From Ligula intestinalis (lineage: Eukaryota > Platyhelminthes > Cestoda > Diphyllobothriidea > Diphyllobothriidae), in assembly GCA_036362985.1 (NCBI GenBank), contig JAYGXS010000004.1, positions 24,440,284 to 24,504,283 of the forward strand: a stretch of 64,000 bases of DNA, in the 5' to 3' direction. A model generated the notes under the pieces. That model had not been told where the DNA came from. It ran no database searches and saw only the letters and a program-made list of their open reading frames with translations. Positions 1-13,500 of the stretch are shown one piece after another. Every line of letters begins with the position of its first letter. Position 1 is the stretch's first letter. A program made the translations under genes and the position numbers.

Positions 1-1278
1 TTAGCGGACATGCGATCGGGCGACTTAAGGACAGTTTCTGCGGTCCATAAGACTACACCTTTTTACTAAGAGGTATGGCTTATACCGCCTCGGACCAATA
101 GCGACATATTTCCCCGCAAAATCTCCCTCTCTAGTTTATTAAACCACTTCTCATCTTTGCCGGCAATGTCCACCAGTGAGGTTTAACAACTCCTTCAACT
201 TCGTATTTTCTCAATAATGTGAAAAAAAGGGATGGTTAAAACAAGAGGTGGTGATGCGTTGATCACAGTCCACACAAGACCAATAAGGTATTTGTTTTCT
301 GCTTGTTTGCTATTTCGGCCTTTTTGTATGAGCCTGCGATCAAGTGTATTCACTTCTTTGTGCCGTTTTTGAATAAGACTTACTAATGTTTTTAACTCTC
401 AGAACNNNNNNNNNNTATCGAGAGGAGCCGGAGGCCTAAGTTTGTAACAGTAGATCGTGTGCTGTTTTGTCTACTCAGCATAGCTGCACGTTTTGCGTCC
501 GGTAGTGCCCCTTGATTTTTGTGTATGTTTTCACTGTATTTCAAAACAGTTAATTGAGATTAGCGCATTGAAACATTTTGGGAGCCGCTTGATTCTTCCC
601 TCTTCCCTTATGCTGCTATGTCGCTAAAGAGTGCGAAGTTTGCTCTAAGTTTTTACAAAGACTCGAAAAGTACTCAACTTTTCCGTACGTGTGAAGGAGG
701 GAGTGGTATCTTTCCTTTCTTTCTGAAAATTATTTAGCACAACTAATCGATCAGAAAAAGCCCGCTACGCCGAGTTATGCCTTCGATGTTTCCGCATTGA
801 AAAAATCTAGGCTGCCTGTGAACTTCGCCAATCAAATCTTTTTGCTGGTTGGGTATTTTTTTCTCATGTCGCGTTTATTACGTGCCAGCTGACATCAGCC
901 GTCTATGTATGCTTTTCCAGTTGACGTCTGTATTGTGACGTGCTGCTTTATTTTGCTGGCTCGCTTCACTTTCGTCTTTCGCCATGTTTTTGTTTGTTTC
1001 ACCCCTACTCGAAGGACTGGCTCGTTAAATTTGACTTTTCCTTTTAGGAGGCTCATTATTGCCTTGGAAAATTTTCCTGTCACTCGCTGAAATATCCTAC
1101 ATAGCGCTTCTATTCTTAAACATTCAACCAACCTTTTCTACCATTCAATTTCGCATGAACACGATAGCAGATTTTGTCCACTTTGCTCCATTATCCATAC
1201 CCTCTTTAAGTTGCTCCATAGCAGATATTTTCTTGTTTAGAGTTCGTAGAGTTTGAGACCTGTAAAACCCCTTTGTAG
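1..1278. other. Upstream region of the SRCAP-like gene, no gene recognised
   Basis: AT-rich sequence with an assembly gap near its start. Short open frames on both strands show no recognisable protein motif and look like chance. The first supported SRCAP exon begins at its right edge after a weak polypyrimidine tract and TAG, so this stretch is probably intron. The exons for the protein's N-terminus, the promoter and the 5' UTR must be farther upstream, inside the gap, or too divergent for me to see. Confidence 0.5.
406..415. other. Assembly gap (10 N)
   Basis: Ten consecutive N bases. The fixed length suggests a scaffolding placeholder, so the true distance across it is unknown. Confidence 0.95.
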
Positions 1279-1560
1279 CGTTGTCTGGATGAAGCCGCGA
1301 TCGGCAGTGTTGTTCGCAAAGAAGTTGATACCCTCCGCCGAGTAATGGAGCTAAAACAGCGGGGCCTGTGGTCGCGGGATGTCTCCTCTCAGTTCGGTGC
1401 AGGAAGTGCAGATAAGTCGAAACCCTCACTCTCTTCGCTCGCTCCTCCACCTGAGCTGACTCGAACCAAGGATCACTCGGACTACCTCTTTGCCGAACTC
1501 CACTGGCTTGCCGAGGACTACAAGAAGGAGCGCCATTGGAAGAGGGTTTCCGCCAAAAAG
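1279..1560 (+). CDS. SRCAP: SRCAP-like exon a: GLWS motif and start of HSA domain
   Basis: Encodes a heptad-like stretch ([18 protein letters not shown]) and then the start of the HSA domain ([19 protein letters not shown]), the actin/Arp-binding helix of SRCAP/EP400. An ATG at 1345 is in frame, but the frame stays open and family-like back to a TAG acceptor at 1276-1278, so I treat this as an internal exon. The donor is GC (AAG|GCAAGG at 1561), giving a GC-AG intron of 81 bp. Confidence 0.78.
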
Positions 1561-4500
1561 GCAAGGAGTCTCCCCACTCTGTTGTTATTATCCTTCTTTT
1601 GGTGTTTTCCACTTTTATCACCGTTGTTTTTTTCATTTCAGCTTGCCTACGCCGCCCTAAAAGTTCACCGTGAGAAGGCGGAGCGCTCGCATAAGGCTGA
1701 AAGGGAGGAGATGATTCGTGTGCGTAAGCAGTGTGCCCTGATTGCACGCCTTGTGCGCGAATGGTGGCGCCAAATGGATAAGGTGCGTCTTCCCCTATTT
1801 TACCCTCACGTTGTGGCCATCTAGAGCCTCGCGCTTCCCTCGATGTACGCTTTCATGGTCTAACATATCCTGTGCGCTTTCCATTTCCTCTTACCAGATT
1901 GTACAAGCCAAACAGAAGGTCCGTCTAACAGCAAAGCATCAGCAGGCGATGAACACTCATTTGGGTCATGTCATCGAGACGACTGAAAAGTACACTCTCT
2001 GGTTAACGGAGGGCATCACAGGCGCTTCAGCCATTCAGTCCAACCCAAGTGCAGCTCCTGACACTGAACCGACTACTGGAGAGCCTGTCTCCGAACCCTC
2101 AGGGCCAGCTGATCAGAAGACGCCAATGAAAAGTGACATATCTAATGAAGACTCTGATAAGGAGTTTACGGTACGTTGGCAATGTAATTAACCGAAACTT
2201 ACTGCAATCTGAACAGTAACCCATATGCCTAGACCTAAAATCCTAACGTTAAACCTGAAAACTTATCCTTAAGCACTAACCTTAACCTTAAAAATGTGCA
2301 ACCTTTTACTAAAACTCCAACTATAAGCCCCTAAAACCATAATCTCAACTCGGAATCCTAGAGCCACAACCCCTTTCACGTTCTATTGCCAGGCAAACTT
2401 CAGTACATCATGCTTCTTTAGATGAAATAATTAATTACTTCTTGAACAGGAACCCACTGGAGTTACGCAGCATATCATCACCAATATATCCTTACGTCGA
2501 CCTTTATGTGGGCCGAATTGAGAGGTGTCTGACCAAACAAGGAGTACTGGGATTAAACATGGACTTGATTACTTAAACAGGTTAATCTCTGTTTCTGTCC
2601 TACAAAACGCGTCTTCGCATGTAAGAGAAGCACCTGTTGCCTCAACTGCTTTTTTTCAAGCCGATTGGGGATGACATCCTCTTTAGGGCGGTGAAATTGG
2701 GCTTTAACGACAAATAAATCCCCCTATCTTGTCGCTCGGTATGCTGGAGCCAAGCCATGTCTGCTTTGTTCGCCATAGTTCTGGCGAATTGGCACTCTGT
2801 TGTTCGCTTTGCTCAACACTTTTAAAGTGTCCCGAGTAACTTCTCAATATATCATTCTGAGTAAGACTTTCATTTGAGTGTTTCCAATTTTTGTTTGGCT
2901 GCAAATAGTCTTGCAGTGCTTCTGGGCGGGGTAAAGGCAAATTAAATTTTGTACGCCGGAATTCGAACCCCGAACTTAAGTTTTTTTACATATTTTTCCC
3001 TTTATTTCAGGCTAACATTGCCAATTCTGAGGAGTCTGAGGACGACGAAGAGACCATCGCAAAGGAGGAAGAACTGGCGAAGCAGGAGCTAGAAGCGCAG
3101 GGTATCTGCCCGTCCGAGACTCAGTCAGCAGAGATTGAAGCACTCTGTAAGGAAGCTGAAGCCTCTATCATCGACCTCCTCCCTCCTGGCTATCTAGAAC
3201 ATCTGAATCAAGAGCTCGATTCTGATGTGCAGGCGTCCAGCTCCTCACCCCCTTCCGTGGAACCAAATGACAGTGTTCCTGCCTCTCCCGTTAGTTTTAA
3301 ACCTCAAATCTCTCCTTTTATTTTAACGGTGTTTCTTTGCTCCACTGTACTGCCCCTAGCCGCAATGGCAGCGTTTTGATGGCTCAGCTTGGAGTTGTTT
3401 GAAAGACCGGCAAAACTTGGACGAAGATTTTACAATCCCATGGCCTCATGTCCGCTAGCATTTCAACCCAACAAAATTATTAGAGTTGCGGGCAGGAAGC
3501 GACGTTGATCTCTTCTTCCTCTTTGTCTACGCGCAAAGGGGGCAGCTGCTATGCCGCATTTGTGAATCGTTAATGCTTAATCGCGTTTTTCATATGAACT
3601 TCCCGGCCTTAGGCCATGCCCAGGTTTGTCCGGCTGCGCAACAGTCAATACGGTGACTCAGCTAACTAATAATTTCGAGTATGCCACCCGAAAACTCGAA
3701 TAGAAGAATGTCATCGCTCGTTTTCGTTATTTAAGGACTAGAGACGAATTAGCGCAGGCAGAATCAGCTAGCTATGCAGCTACTCCTAGTCACTTGGGTG
3801 GCAAACGTCATGTTGGTCCACATTTTCTTAACTTCCTCGCACGTCTAAATAATTCACAGCCTTCTATTCGCTACTCACCGCCAAATAGCGTTGTTTTGGT
3901 TCCATTTTATCGGGACACTATTCGATTGACCTGAATGGGCATTATCTCCCTTTCTTATTCTACGCACCATGGTTTATGAGCTATGTACTGATGACTATCG
4001 TGCGCGAAGGGTTTGTCACAGGTTGAGTAAAATGCCATTGAAATTGTCCACTTATTTCAGGTTTTTTTTTGCCTGAAAGACTGCACTTTGTTGATTACTA
4101 CCTGCATGCTGATACACAAAAAATCGTCTCACTCGAATAGGTTTAGGTTGCGCGTTACTGACTCGTTAAAAACTGGCCGACTCGGTCCCATCTTGATACA
4201 ACCGAGGCCCTCGTGTGGTCGGCTTACCTAAGTGACTTATCACTGCGTACCTCTTTCCTCAAGGACACGTCAATCTGTGCCAACAAGACTGGGCCACAGC
4301 CCGTGATTTCCTCGCCTTTTTGTAAAATGCGATTAACAATTACTGTGCAGTTTCTTCTTTATCTGTCTTTTACATCACCTCGTTCACTCATGACTAACCT
4401 TCGTGGTTATGCTTCTATTACCTAGATTAAACCAGAATCTCTGGCAGAGTCTGCAAAACCAGCGAAGGACACAGCTTTTGTGCCCGCTCCAAACGACAGT

Positions 4501-7500
4501 TCCACCGACGACGAAGCCACTGTGGCCGAGCAGGAGGCTCACGAAGCTACCGTCCGAGCTACTGTTACTGCTGAGGACTCAGATGTTGGACCATCTCAGG
4601 ACGCGACACAGGAGGTTAATGCCCTTGAAGCCGAAGCTGAAATGCCCCTGGAAGACCTACTGGCTCGTTATGGTCTTGATCCGGCTGGTTTGGGACAGAC
4701 CTCGACTGAAGTGGAGGAAGTCGCCTCGCCGTCGGCAGACGAGAAGCGACCAAAAGAAGACGAAGAGAGCGACAGTGACTCCCCTGGAAGTTCCAACGAT
4801 TCCTCCGCTTCCGCAAGCAGTGACGTCTCTCATGACAGTGACGGTGAAGATTCAGACAGAGAAGCCTCGTCGTCGAACAGTGAGGAGGAGGAAGAGGATG
4901 TAGGCCTCAAAAATCTCTTAGATGACGCTCTGGACAAGAATGCACCAAGCAACACTGACTCGAAGACATCATTTACATCAAAACAGTCCGAAGCTACCTC
5001 GAAGGTATTTTTTTGAACTTCCAACCACTGGCGTGGACTTGGATATCTTTGGTTATTAACTAAAAATCACCTTCAGAAACTGGTGTTGTATTTGGAGAAT
5101 GTATCACAAGTATGTTTTTCTTATCATCCTAGGTCATGTGCACTTGACATTGGTCCTGGTAAAGTTGTGTCCGAATATATCAGCCATAGGGTAAGGTATA
5201 GAGGTTGCATAACATAAGTCCCCACGAATGTTCACTGTTGGAACAGTGGTATCTTTCAGAATTTTTGTTGAGAATACCGTTTACTCTTATTTTTGTTATT
5301 TTTCTGTCAACCACCCTAACAAAATGAGATTGCATGATGTCTTGCAATTTAGGCAGAAGCTACATCCGAGATTTATTTAAAATACCCAAAGAGTATTAAT
5401 GCACTTGGGACCTCATTTTGTTTTCCATGGCGTACGCAAGCCTTGCTACTTCTGATTTGTTATTCTCGCTATAAAAGTGGCTCCGATATCTCACCAGGCG
5501 ATTTCATCATTATGAGCTAACTCATAGCAGCTAACTCGTATTGCTGTAATCCAGAGCTCCATGTTTGAATTTTAACGCGACCTGCAATCACTTGATCTGG
5601 CCTCTCGAATTACGTGCTTCTTCATAATTTAGTTTGTTCGCCGTATGTTCGGTAACTGTGTGCTGAACATTCGGACGAACGTCCTTCTACGTGAATTCCT
5701 CCTGCTACTGACACCTGCCCGGAACGATCGCAATACTACACAGCCTGGTCATGGTTCTTTCTCTGTAGCAAGGCTCTTGGTTACTGTGCCCGTTTTTAAA
5801 TGCGTGCTTAGTGGTTCGTTGTCTCGCAAACTCATTAGGTCTTAGGATGCATTCAGAGTGTTCATGCGGTCAACGTCTGCCATTTCACTCTACATGCCCG
5901 TCTTCATCTGTTTTTCATCACAATCGCCGTCCTTCGATAATACTTTTCGCTTCAATTAACATAGATGGGGGTGCGGTGTAAGCCCTCTGGTCGCTTTTTG
6001 TATTCGCTTCTACCATAAGTGATTCACGAATCAGGCGAATGAACGCCTCTAACATTAGTTCTGGTCGTCGATCCGGAGGCTATGTAATTGTCTCACGTGG
6101 AAGGGGATCTCTACTGACCGTGCGCTGTGATTGTCGAAAAACGTTCCACTGATTAGCCATCTTCCTTTAGAAGCCACTTGCAGTGTTTTGGATGATCCTA
6201 GACTTCCCCCCTGTCCCTTTCCCTTATTAGGATGATGCAGCACTGAATGCTCTCACCGCGGACGCAATGAGCGCGCAGCCACAAGGCAATACCCTGGCCT
6301 CTACGATGGCCAATGTGAAGACGCCCTTCCTGCTGACCGGCACCCTGCGCGAGTACCAGATTGTCGGTCTGAGCTGGTTGGCCGCGATCTATGAAAAGCG
6401 CCTCAATGGTATCCTCGCAGACGAGATGGGTCTGGGTAAGACCATACAGACTATCGCTTTGTTAGCCCATCTGGCCTGTGAAATGGGGATCTGGGGACCG
6501 CATCTGATCGTGGTTCCGACCAGTGTCATCCTCAACTGGGAAGTGGAATTCAAGCGCTGGTGTCCCGGCTTCAAGATCCTCACCTACTTCGGCAATCTAA
6601 AGGAGCGCAAGTTGAAGCGGAAAGTGGGTTTCGTTTGATGTTATTTATAATCATTGTGCTTCCTCCTGTTGCAAGTCCCTAAGTCCAGAATTTTTCGCTG
6701 TTTGGACTCACACACCACGAAATAAAGCCTATCCATGAGTTGATTGGCAGATATTTTGCAAAGTCTACTGGGAAATTAGTATTTATAGAAGTGATACGTA
6801 CTCCAAAGTTTCCCGGAAGGTTATTGCTTATTTTAAAATGACTTAGGTTCTGTCGCACACCGCCAGCAGTATACATTCATCAGGTTGGTCCACTGCAGAT
6901 GCCAATGCTATCGTGGGTGACTGTTGTCAAGAGCCTGCACGTGCTTTTAGCGAAGTTGGAGACGCCCTTGAACGTCTTAATTTCGTACTGTTTACAAAAA
7001 TACCTTGTGCGGTCCTTGCATCGCTTCAGGTATTGTGTGCATAGAATGTTTTGAAAAAGGTACAGGTCGTTTATGCGGCCGCCTTCCCCGACAAGATAGG
7101 AGGAGGAGGGGTCCTCCATAATACCTGCGGGTTTGTACCAAGGTTTAGATCGTTGTAAATTTTAGAGCTTAATTAAGGTCAGGCCCAGGGTTACGGTTAA
7201 TGTTGGAGTACGCATTGGGTAAGAACATGGGAATAGATACCTTTTCTGAAATTTTCCGCAAGGCCACCTCTATTGACGTTACAATTCCTCTGTTCTGTAT
7301 ATGGAGGAGGGAGGGGAGCATCGTAATCAATCCTAAAATGGTGTAATAGTTGCCACCACTAAAGTGTTTCTGCCTAGAAATAACTAGACTTGAGTTCTGT
7401 TACTACGTCATTACACGTAAGTCAGATACTGTTGTTATAATGTGCTGGTGGGAGGTTTTTGGTTACTGTACTCCGTTAATCTTTCGCTGATGTTGCTTCT

Positions 7501-10500
7501 TCTCTAGGGCTGGACGAAAACTAACGCCTTTCACGTTTGCATCACGTCCTACCGTTTGGCCATCCAGGATAGCGCCGCGTTCAAAAGGAAAAAGTGGAAA
7601 TATCTGATCCTTGACGAGGTATGTTCTTTTCTTCTATCGGAAATATCATTATTGCCCCCTGTTCTTCTTCCCGCCAGACACGTTAGTAGCAGTCACCGGG
7701 TAGACTGGATCATTTGCATGACAGCGACGGCTTCCTTTTACCACGTCGGTGATCTGCTGCATCTCAGTAGTAATTTGATACCGTGTGCAGTGAACTAAAG
7801 ATCACAATCATTCTGGTCAGGTTCATCTCTTTGTCTCACTTGACAGTCGGGCTTAAATTGCTGTTCCACGTGACACGGTCATTGATTCCTCCCACTTCCA
7901 CCAGGTCTATAGTTTTTGCTTCTTGATGCGTGCTTTACTGTCAAAAGCATCACAACAGACGATGGGGCTTTTTATTTCGCACAGGTATTACCACTCTCAC
8001 TGTGGCTCTTATGACCTCTGGATTATCATTAAATTCTTTTGCTACTTTCCTAGGCTCAAAATATAAAAAACTTCAAGTCCCAACGGTGGCAAACTCTCCT
8101 CACCTTCACCAGCCAACGTCGACTCCTCCTAACTGGTACTCCTCTGCAGAATTCCCTCATGGAGCTCTGGTCTCTGATGCACTTTCTAATGCCAAACATC
8201 TTTCAGTCGCATAGGGAGTTTCAGGAGTGGTTTGCTTCTCCCCTCACCGGTAAGCTTGTTTTCCGTATGGCAGCCTTTTTTGATCAGTACTGCACAATGT
8301 GTACTTTTGAGGGATGCAGGTTGCTGAATTGGTATTCCTAAAATTCCTTCATTGCGCTTGATGGCCTTTTCACATTGACCCCATCTGGCACTCAGTCCCT
8401 ATTGGTGGCTCCACGGAACCGACGTCTTCACAAGGGCCATATCCTGCAGATGTTTTGAATGACCAAGTCGAAGATAACCGGTCTACCTCTCGCCCCATTA
8501 TGTCAACTATTGCACCCAGTTTTATTGGCATTCCTCCTGGCCTAGTAGTGCCACTATGCGTCTGTTAAGAAATGGTCGGGTTGATACTACCCGATGTTCT
8601 ATATTCATCTGTAACTCATCTTCATCACTCTGCCACCTGGGACACGAATCTCACCGCCCTACACTTCAGCCTTACAGAGATATGGTGTACAGTCTGGTAG
8701 GTTGTTCAGGTCGATGCATATCGTTTTCCCATCGGCTCCTTGGTGCAGTACTCGGTCCAAACGGCTGTAGCCGCTCAGTTATGACGTTTAGTGTCCACTA
8801 ATATGTCCATTGACCTACGCTGGCCTATATTTTGTAAGAAATTGTTTCAAAAGAGATATCGGAAATCCTTCCTTTTTTATTATCCCTGCAGATCGCCTGA
8901 ATATGCGGTTTGTCACATGAGCGCGTAATATTTTTCTTCCGCAAAAGGTGCTGGTTAGACATTGTGAGTGTTAGGAGTCGCTTGTTTGCTAAGTCCGAGG
9001 TGCTTGTTCTGAGTCTCGCTTGTTGCTATGCGCTGTAGGCTGCGCAGTCCCTCTGTTTGTCCAACCCTACACTTCTTCGTGAGGTGAGTATGAGGCCAAG
9101 GTCTTATTTGTTATTCAATCTGTCTACTCGAACTTGGCCACCGTAGCTCTAGAGCAGTGATTGTGGTAGTTGGTGCGCATTAATTTGGCTCTCAGCCAAA
9201 ATAATTTGTTAGCTTTTTTGCCAACCATCTACTCAAATCAGGTAATCCTGAAAACAAGACATGTAACTGCATCTTCCGTATTTTTGGTTCCTTTTTGTGG
9301 TGACACAGTTGTCTGTGCAGCAGTTTTACTTGGCTTCCGTTAGGCAGTCAGAATCTTACGGCTACTGACGTTATCATGTTTGATGCAGTCTAATTGAATT
9401 TTCTCGTTTTCTTTTGATATCTTTTTGTGGACTGTACTGCTGTAATTTTATTGGTCATAGCGCAGGAGCCGGCTCATGGCCGAAACGGTAGTTGGTCGTC
9501 ACGCAAACCGACGAGTTGGAAAATAGTAGCCGCAAACTCCTGCAATGTTCACTTCCTACACTCGCAGGCAGTCTTGACTAGAATCGTTTCGTGGCATGGA
9601 TTCCAGCTCGTAGGGTGGGAAATCCAGATACCTGCAGAAACAGTTGTTACGCGTGTGAATTGATTTTTTTATGCGGGAGGGGCGACCTATTTTCATGTCC
9701 AGTTGGTTTGACTCAGACAGTGTTTAAACTAGCGGATGGGTTCTGCGATCGCTTATGGAACTCACTGGTCCCGTTTTGCCTTAGGACTCACTATTCTGCT
9801 CCAATATCAGCTGCATAGCTGCTAGTACTATATGCAAAGGAGCATTGCCGATAAAGACTAGGGAGACTGTAATGGCCCTTAATGGCTTTCGAGCCGGCTA
9901 TACTCAACCCCAGGTGGGATATTACTTGGGGCTCGAACCCGTCACTTGTTGACTAGAAGTCCTACGTTCCTACCACTGAGCCACGGACTCCTGTGTCGGG
10001 CCTCGCACAAGCAGAAAACCGCAATAGCCACACTAATTTGAAGTTATTTTACTGTCAGTTGCCAACGTTCAGAACCACAACTTATATCGCATCAGAGAAA
10101 CCTGCGCTGAATTTTCATACGGAGGGCGGGAAACATGTGATACCTCGGCGTTGGCATCTCTCTTATCTCATATGCATTTCTGGTCTGTCGCCCGACTGGT
10201 ACTGACAGTAGGCGCGATGGCTGAAGTAACCTAAGACTATCTTGCGTGCGTGCCACCCTCATGTATGTCAATAGCCAAAGACTTATGCAGATGCCTGTCT
10301 TGAGCCTAAATCCCCTTCATTCTGACCTAGCACGCAGCAACAGTGAAGGCCCTTTTGTGGTAACTGCAATGAACTGAAAGCCCAAACATGCCCATCTGTT
10401 AGTGTCAGGCCTGAGCGCAACAACTTCACTCTTTCTGCGCTCCACAATTTTAAAAGAACTTTTAAACCATCACTTGGCTTAGTGTTAAAGTCGCTAGCTC

Positions 10501-13500
10501 CATCTTTTCGCCCGACTGACTGTTCTGTTGCTTTTAAAACAAGCCGTGTTTAACAGAGTTAACCACTTTTAGCTAAAAGCAGATTCTCTGTCACTTTGAT
10601 ATTTACTGTCCACTTTGCACAAAGTGGTCCATCTGGAACCTCCGAACTGATTTTCGGTGGGAGGCATAATGGCCCTGGATAAGAGGACGCGTTTGTCCCG
10701 TGCAACTTGACCAATTGTATTCGGGAAGATGGCAGCTAAATTGCCTGCTATCTTGAGTGCTATTTTATGAACAGTTGATTTAATGCCTCACGACAGTTTG
10801 TTTTGGGGATCTGGGCCAAATTCGGTCTGATTCTTTCGGTTTCATTGTAATACTTTTGCTCTGTGTTTGCGAGTTTTTCGGGTATCAAACATGCATGCTC
10901 TTCCTCCCCTCTACAGGCATGATTGAGGGGAACAGTGAATACAACGAACAGTTGGTCATGCGCCTACACAAAGTCCTTCGGCCCTTCCTTCTGCGTCGTT
11001 TGAAGGACGACGTGGAGCGCCAAATGCCCAAGAAGTATGAACATGTCATCATGTGTCGCCTATCCCGACGTCAGCGCTACCTCTACGACGACTTTATGTC
11101 ACTCTCCTCGTGCGTACGCTACCCTTGTCTTGTCTACTGCCCTGTGCATATCTGGGTTAGCCAGCCGCCTGACACTGAATCCAACCCTTTTTTCTCGCTC
11201 CCATCTTGCCCCCAGCACGCGTGACACTCTTGCCTCAGGTCAGTTCCTCTCCGTTATGAACATCCTGATGCAGTTGCGCAAGGTCTGCAACCACCCTAAC
11301 CTCTTCGAACCCCGACCCATCGTATCGCCCTTTGTCATGGGATCGGACGATCTGAGCTTGGAGGTGCCGCGCCTCGTAGCCTCTGCCTCTCACCCGTTTC
11401 TCGTGGTCATGCCAAGGACTTGTAAACAAAATCTGCAACTCGTGTATCGGCCCTCAGCCTGGTCGGATCCCGATCTGGACTGGCTGGATCGCGCTGGTGC
11501 TGCGGCCCGCCTCATTGGCCAAACACAAAACCTGGCTGAAATGGCCCGTGATTTGCCGGGCTTTGTGGCCAAACGAGTGAACCAGCTGCGTGCGAAGCCG
11601 GCCCTTATCTCCATCGTAGACACCACGGATACTGTGGACCAAGGTGACCTTGCAGTTCATCCTGCTTAATGTTACCCCTGAAGTGTATGGCATTGCTAAG
11701 AGAGGAGCAGGGAGAGATGGTCACTTGGGTAGATGGACAGTTGTATCCAATGTTTGGTTGAGCAAAAAGTTTCAACCCCTACTCTCCTCTGTTGCTCCAG
11801 TTAGTTGTCCTGAGTTCAGCTGCATACTGAATCCGGTAAGGGCGGCCGTTATGTCTCAGTAACTGCAGTAAATAGGAATTTTAAGACTCGGTTGTCTACC
11901 GGAGCGAAAGCAGTAATGTTGCTGCATGTTTAGGCACAAGATATACTCATTCATTTATTGTACCCTGTCTCATCATAAGACCCTTCTGTAGTATTGCTAG
12001 GGTTGAAGAGATAGTGAGATCGATGCTACGCTAGTTCCCCTCTTGTTCAAACGATCTTCAAGTGACCAATGCTCCTCTCTACGGTGACTCTAGTCATGGT
12101 CGTGTTCTACGTACTCCATGCATATATTTTCTGAGAGCCTGCTATTTCCCATGCCATATTTTATGCTTCCGTCTCACCTCCTTTTATTCAAGCCGCACAA
12201 ACCTGTGCGCTGTGGTTAAACCTGATCCAGTGCTCAGTTCGTTATTGGCTGCGTCACCTTGCGTCTCACTAAAACTGATCTAAAACCATATTTGTAGTCT
12301 TTCCAAATCTTTTTTGTGTCTCGAATTTTGCTAAGTTTGCCGAGGTATCGCCTGTCTTCGCTTCTGGCCATCGAATGGTTTCCGTCCGTCGTAGCTGCAG
12401 TCACGACCAGTTGAGATCCTAATGTAGCTCGCAACTAACCTTTGTCAGTAGGGATAAGGTGACGACCTGGCACATTTTCGCCTCAACTAATTTTCCTGGT
12501 CAATTACTGTTAAAGCAGTTCAGCCAAACAACTTGGTTATGGCATGTTTTTTCAATGTAAACTCAATATTTATCGTGTATATCCGTGGCTTTATGCTGAA
12601 TTATTGTACCGAAAAAATGCCAGTGAGGCTCCTAAGCCAAGTAGTTTCCTTCCAAGGCTGTTATGGCTGGCTTGTTAACAAAAGTACTACTTTAAAAGCC
12701 GTCGCGAAATTTATTGAATTCAATAAATATAGATGTTTATGTTTGTTTACAATGAAGTAAATGTGTCTGTCCCGGTGTGTTCAGTTAAGTTTTATCAGGG
12801 CAAGATAGGCGTTCGCCTTTGAACTCCTTATTGGTTATAAGGTGACCGAGGAAAGCATCGCTACAGAAGGAAAAAACCAAATAGAGGTTTCCATAATTGC
12901 AGTTCAGAGGCGAACGTCGGTTGAATGGTCGTAATAGTAAATATAAACAACTACTTAATGATTATCAGTAACATAGCAAACACATAATTTGTGTGCTTTT
13001 ATAGGATATTGAGAAGCTTTGCGCACGTAAACTGCTTCTCGTTATGCGACCGTTCGCGGACTTCCTTATTTATAGCTTATAGTTAAGCGATCCGTATATT
13101 CTGTTGTGTAACCAGCCCATTTGAAATTCCATCTTCCCGCCACCGTCTAATTTTATCTGATGTTCCACTGGTACAGCAGGTTGCTGTCTCTATAACGTCG
13201 TTGTTTATGCACCCACACAGCTTGAATTCCTACCTATTTTCCTATTCTCAACAGTTCGCAATGAGCGCGAGATCCTATGCCCAAAGAATTCGGTTAATTC
13301 GCAAGGCCAACCTCTCAGGCGACGTCAACCTCCAGTTTTTCTGCCGCGCTCAGTTGTCGCTGAAGTTAATGAGGAGACCAGCTTCCTAACACGTGAGTCA
13401 ATTTGATCCCCCCACCCCTCCGCCAGCGTTCTGGTAGCCGGCATGCCGCACCAGTGGGTCCTATGCCAATCTTTTCCAATAACAGTCATGGCGCTATCCC

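Noticed and set aside
1145..1747. 200-aa minus-strand ORF opposite the HSA exons
   Set aside because: It is the antisense shadow of conserved SRCAP coding exons and has no motif of its own.
1345..1824. Single 159-aa ORF starting at ATG 1345
   Set aside because: It reads through the 81-bp GC-AG intron and into the next intron. The family match and the upstream open frame show these are internal SRCAP exons, not a separate short gene.
2945..2975. B-box-like GGGGTTCGAATTCC on the minus strand
   Set aside because: No A box upstream and no tRNA fold.
4403..4903. 166-aa + strand ORF overlapping SRCAP exon e
   Set aside because: Wrong frame; the acidic frame from 4426 contains the family motif [11 protein letters not shown] and joins both neighbours.
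9930..9983. Functional tRNA gene on the minus strand
   Set aside because: A and B boxes are present, but I could not form an acceptor stem and the tail is not tRNA-like, so a SINE is the better call.
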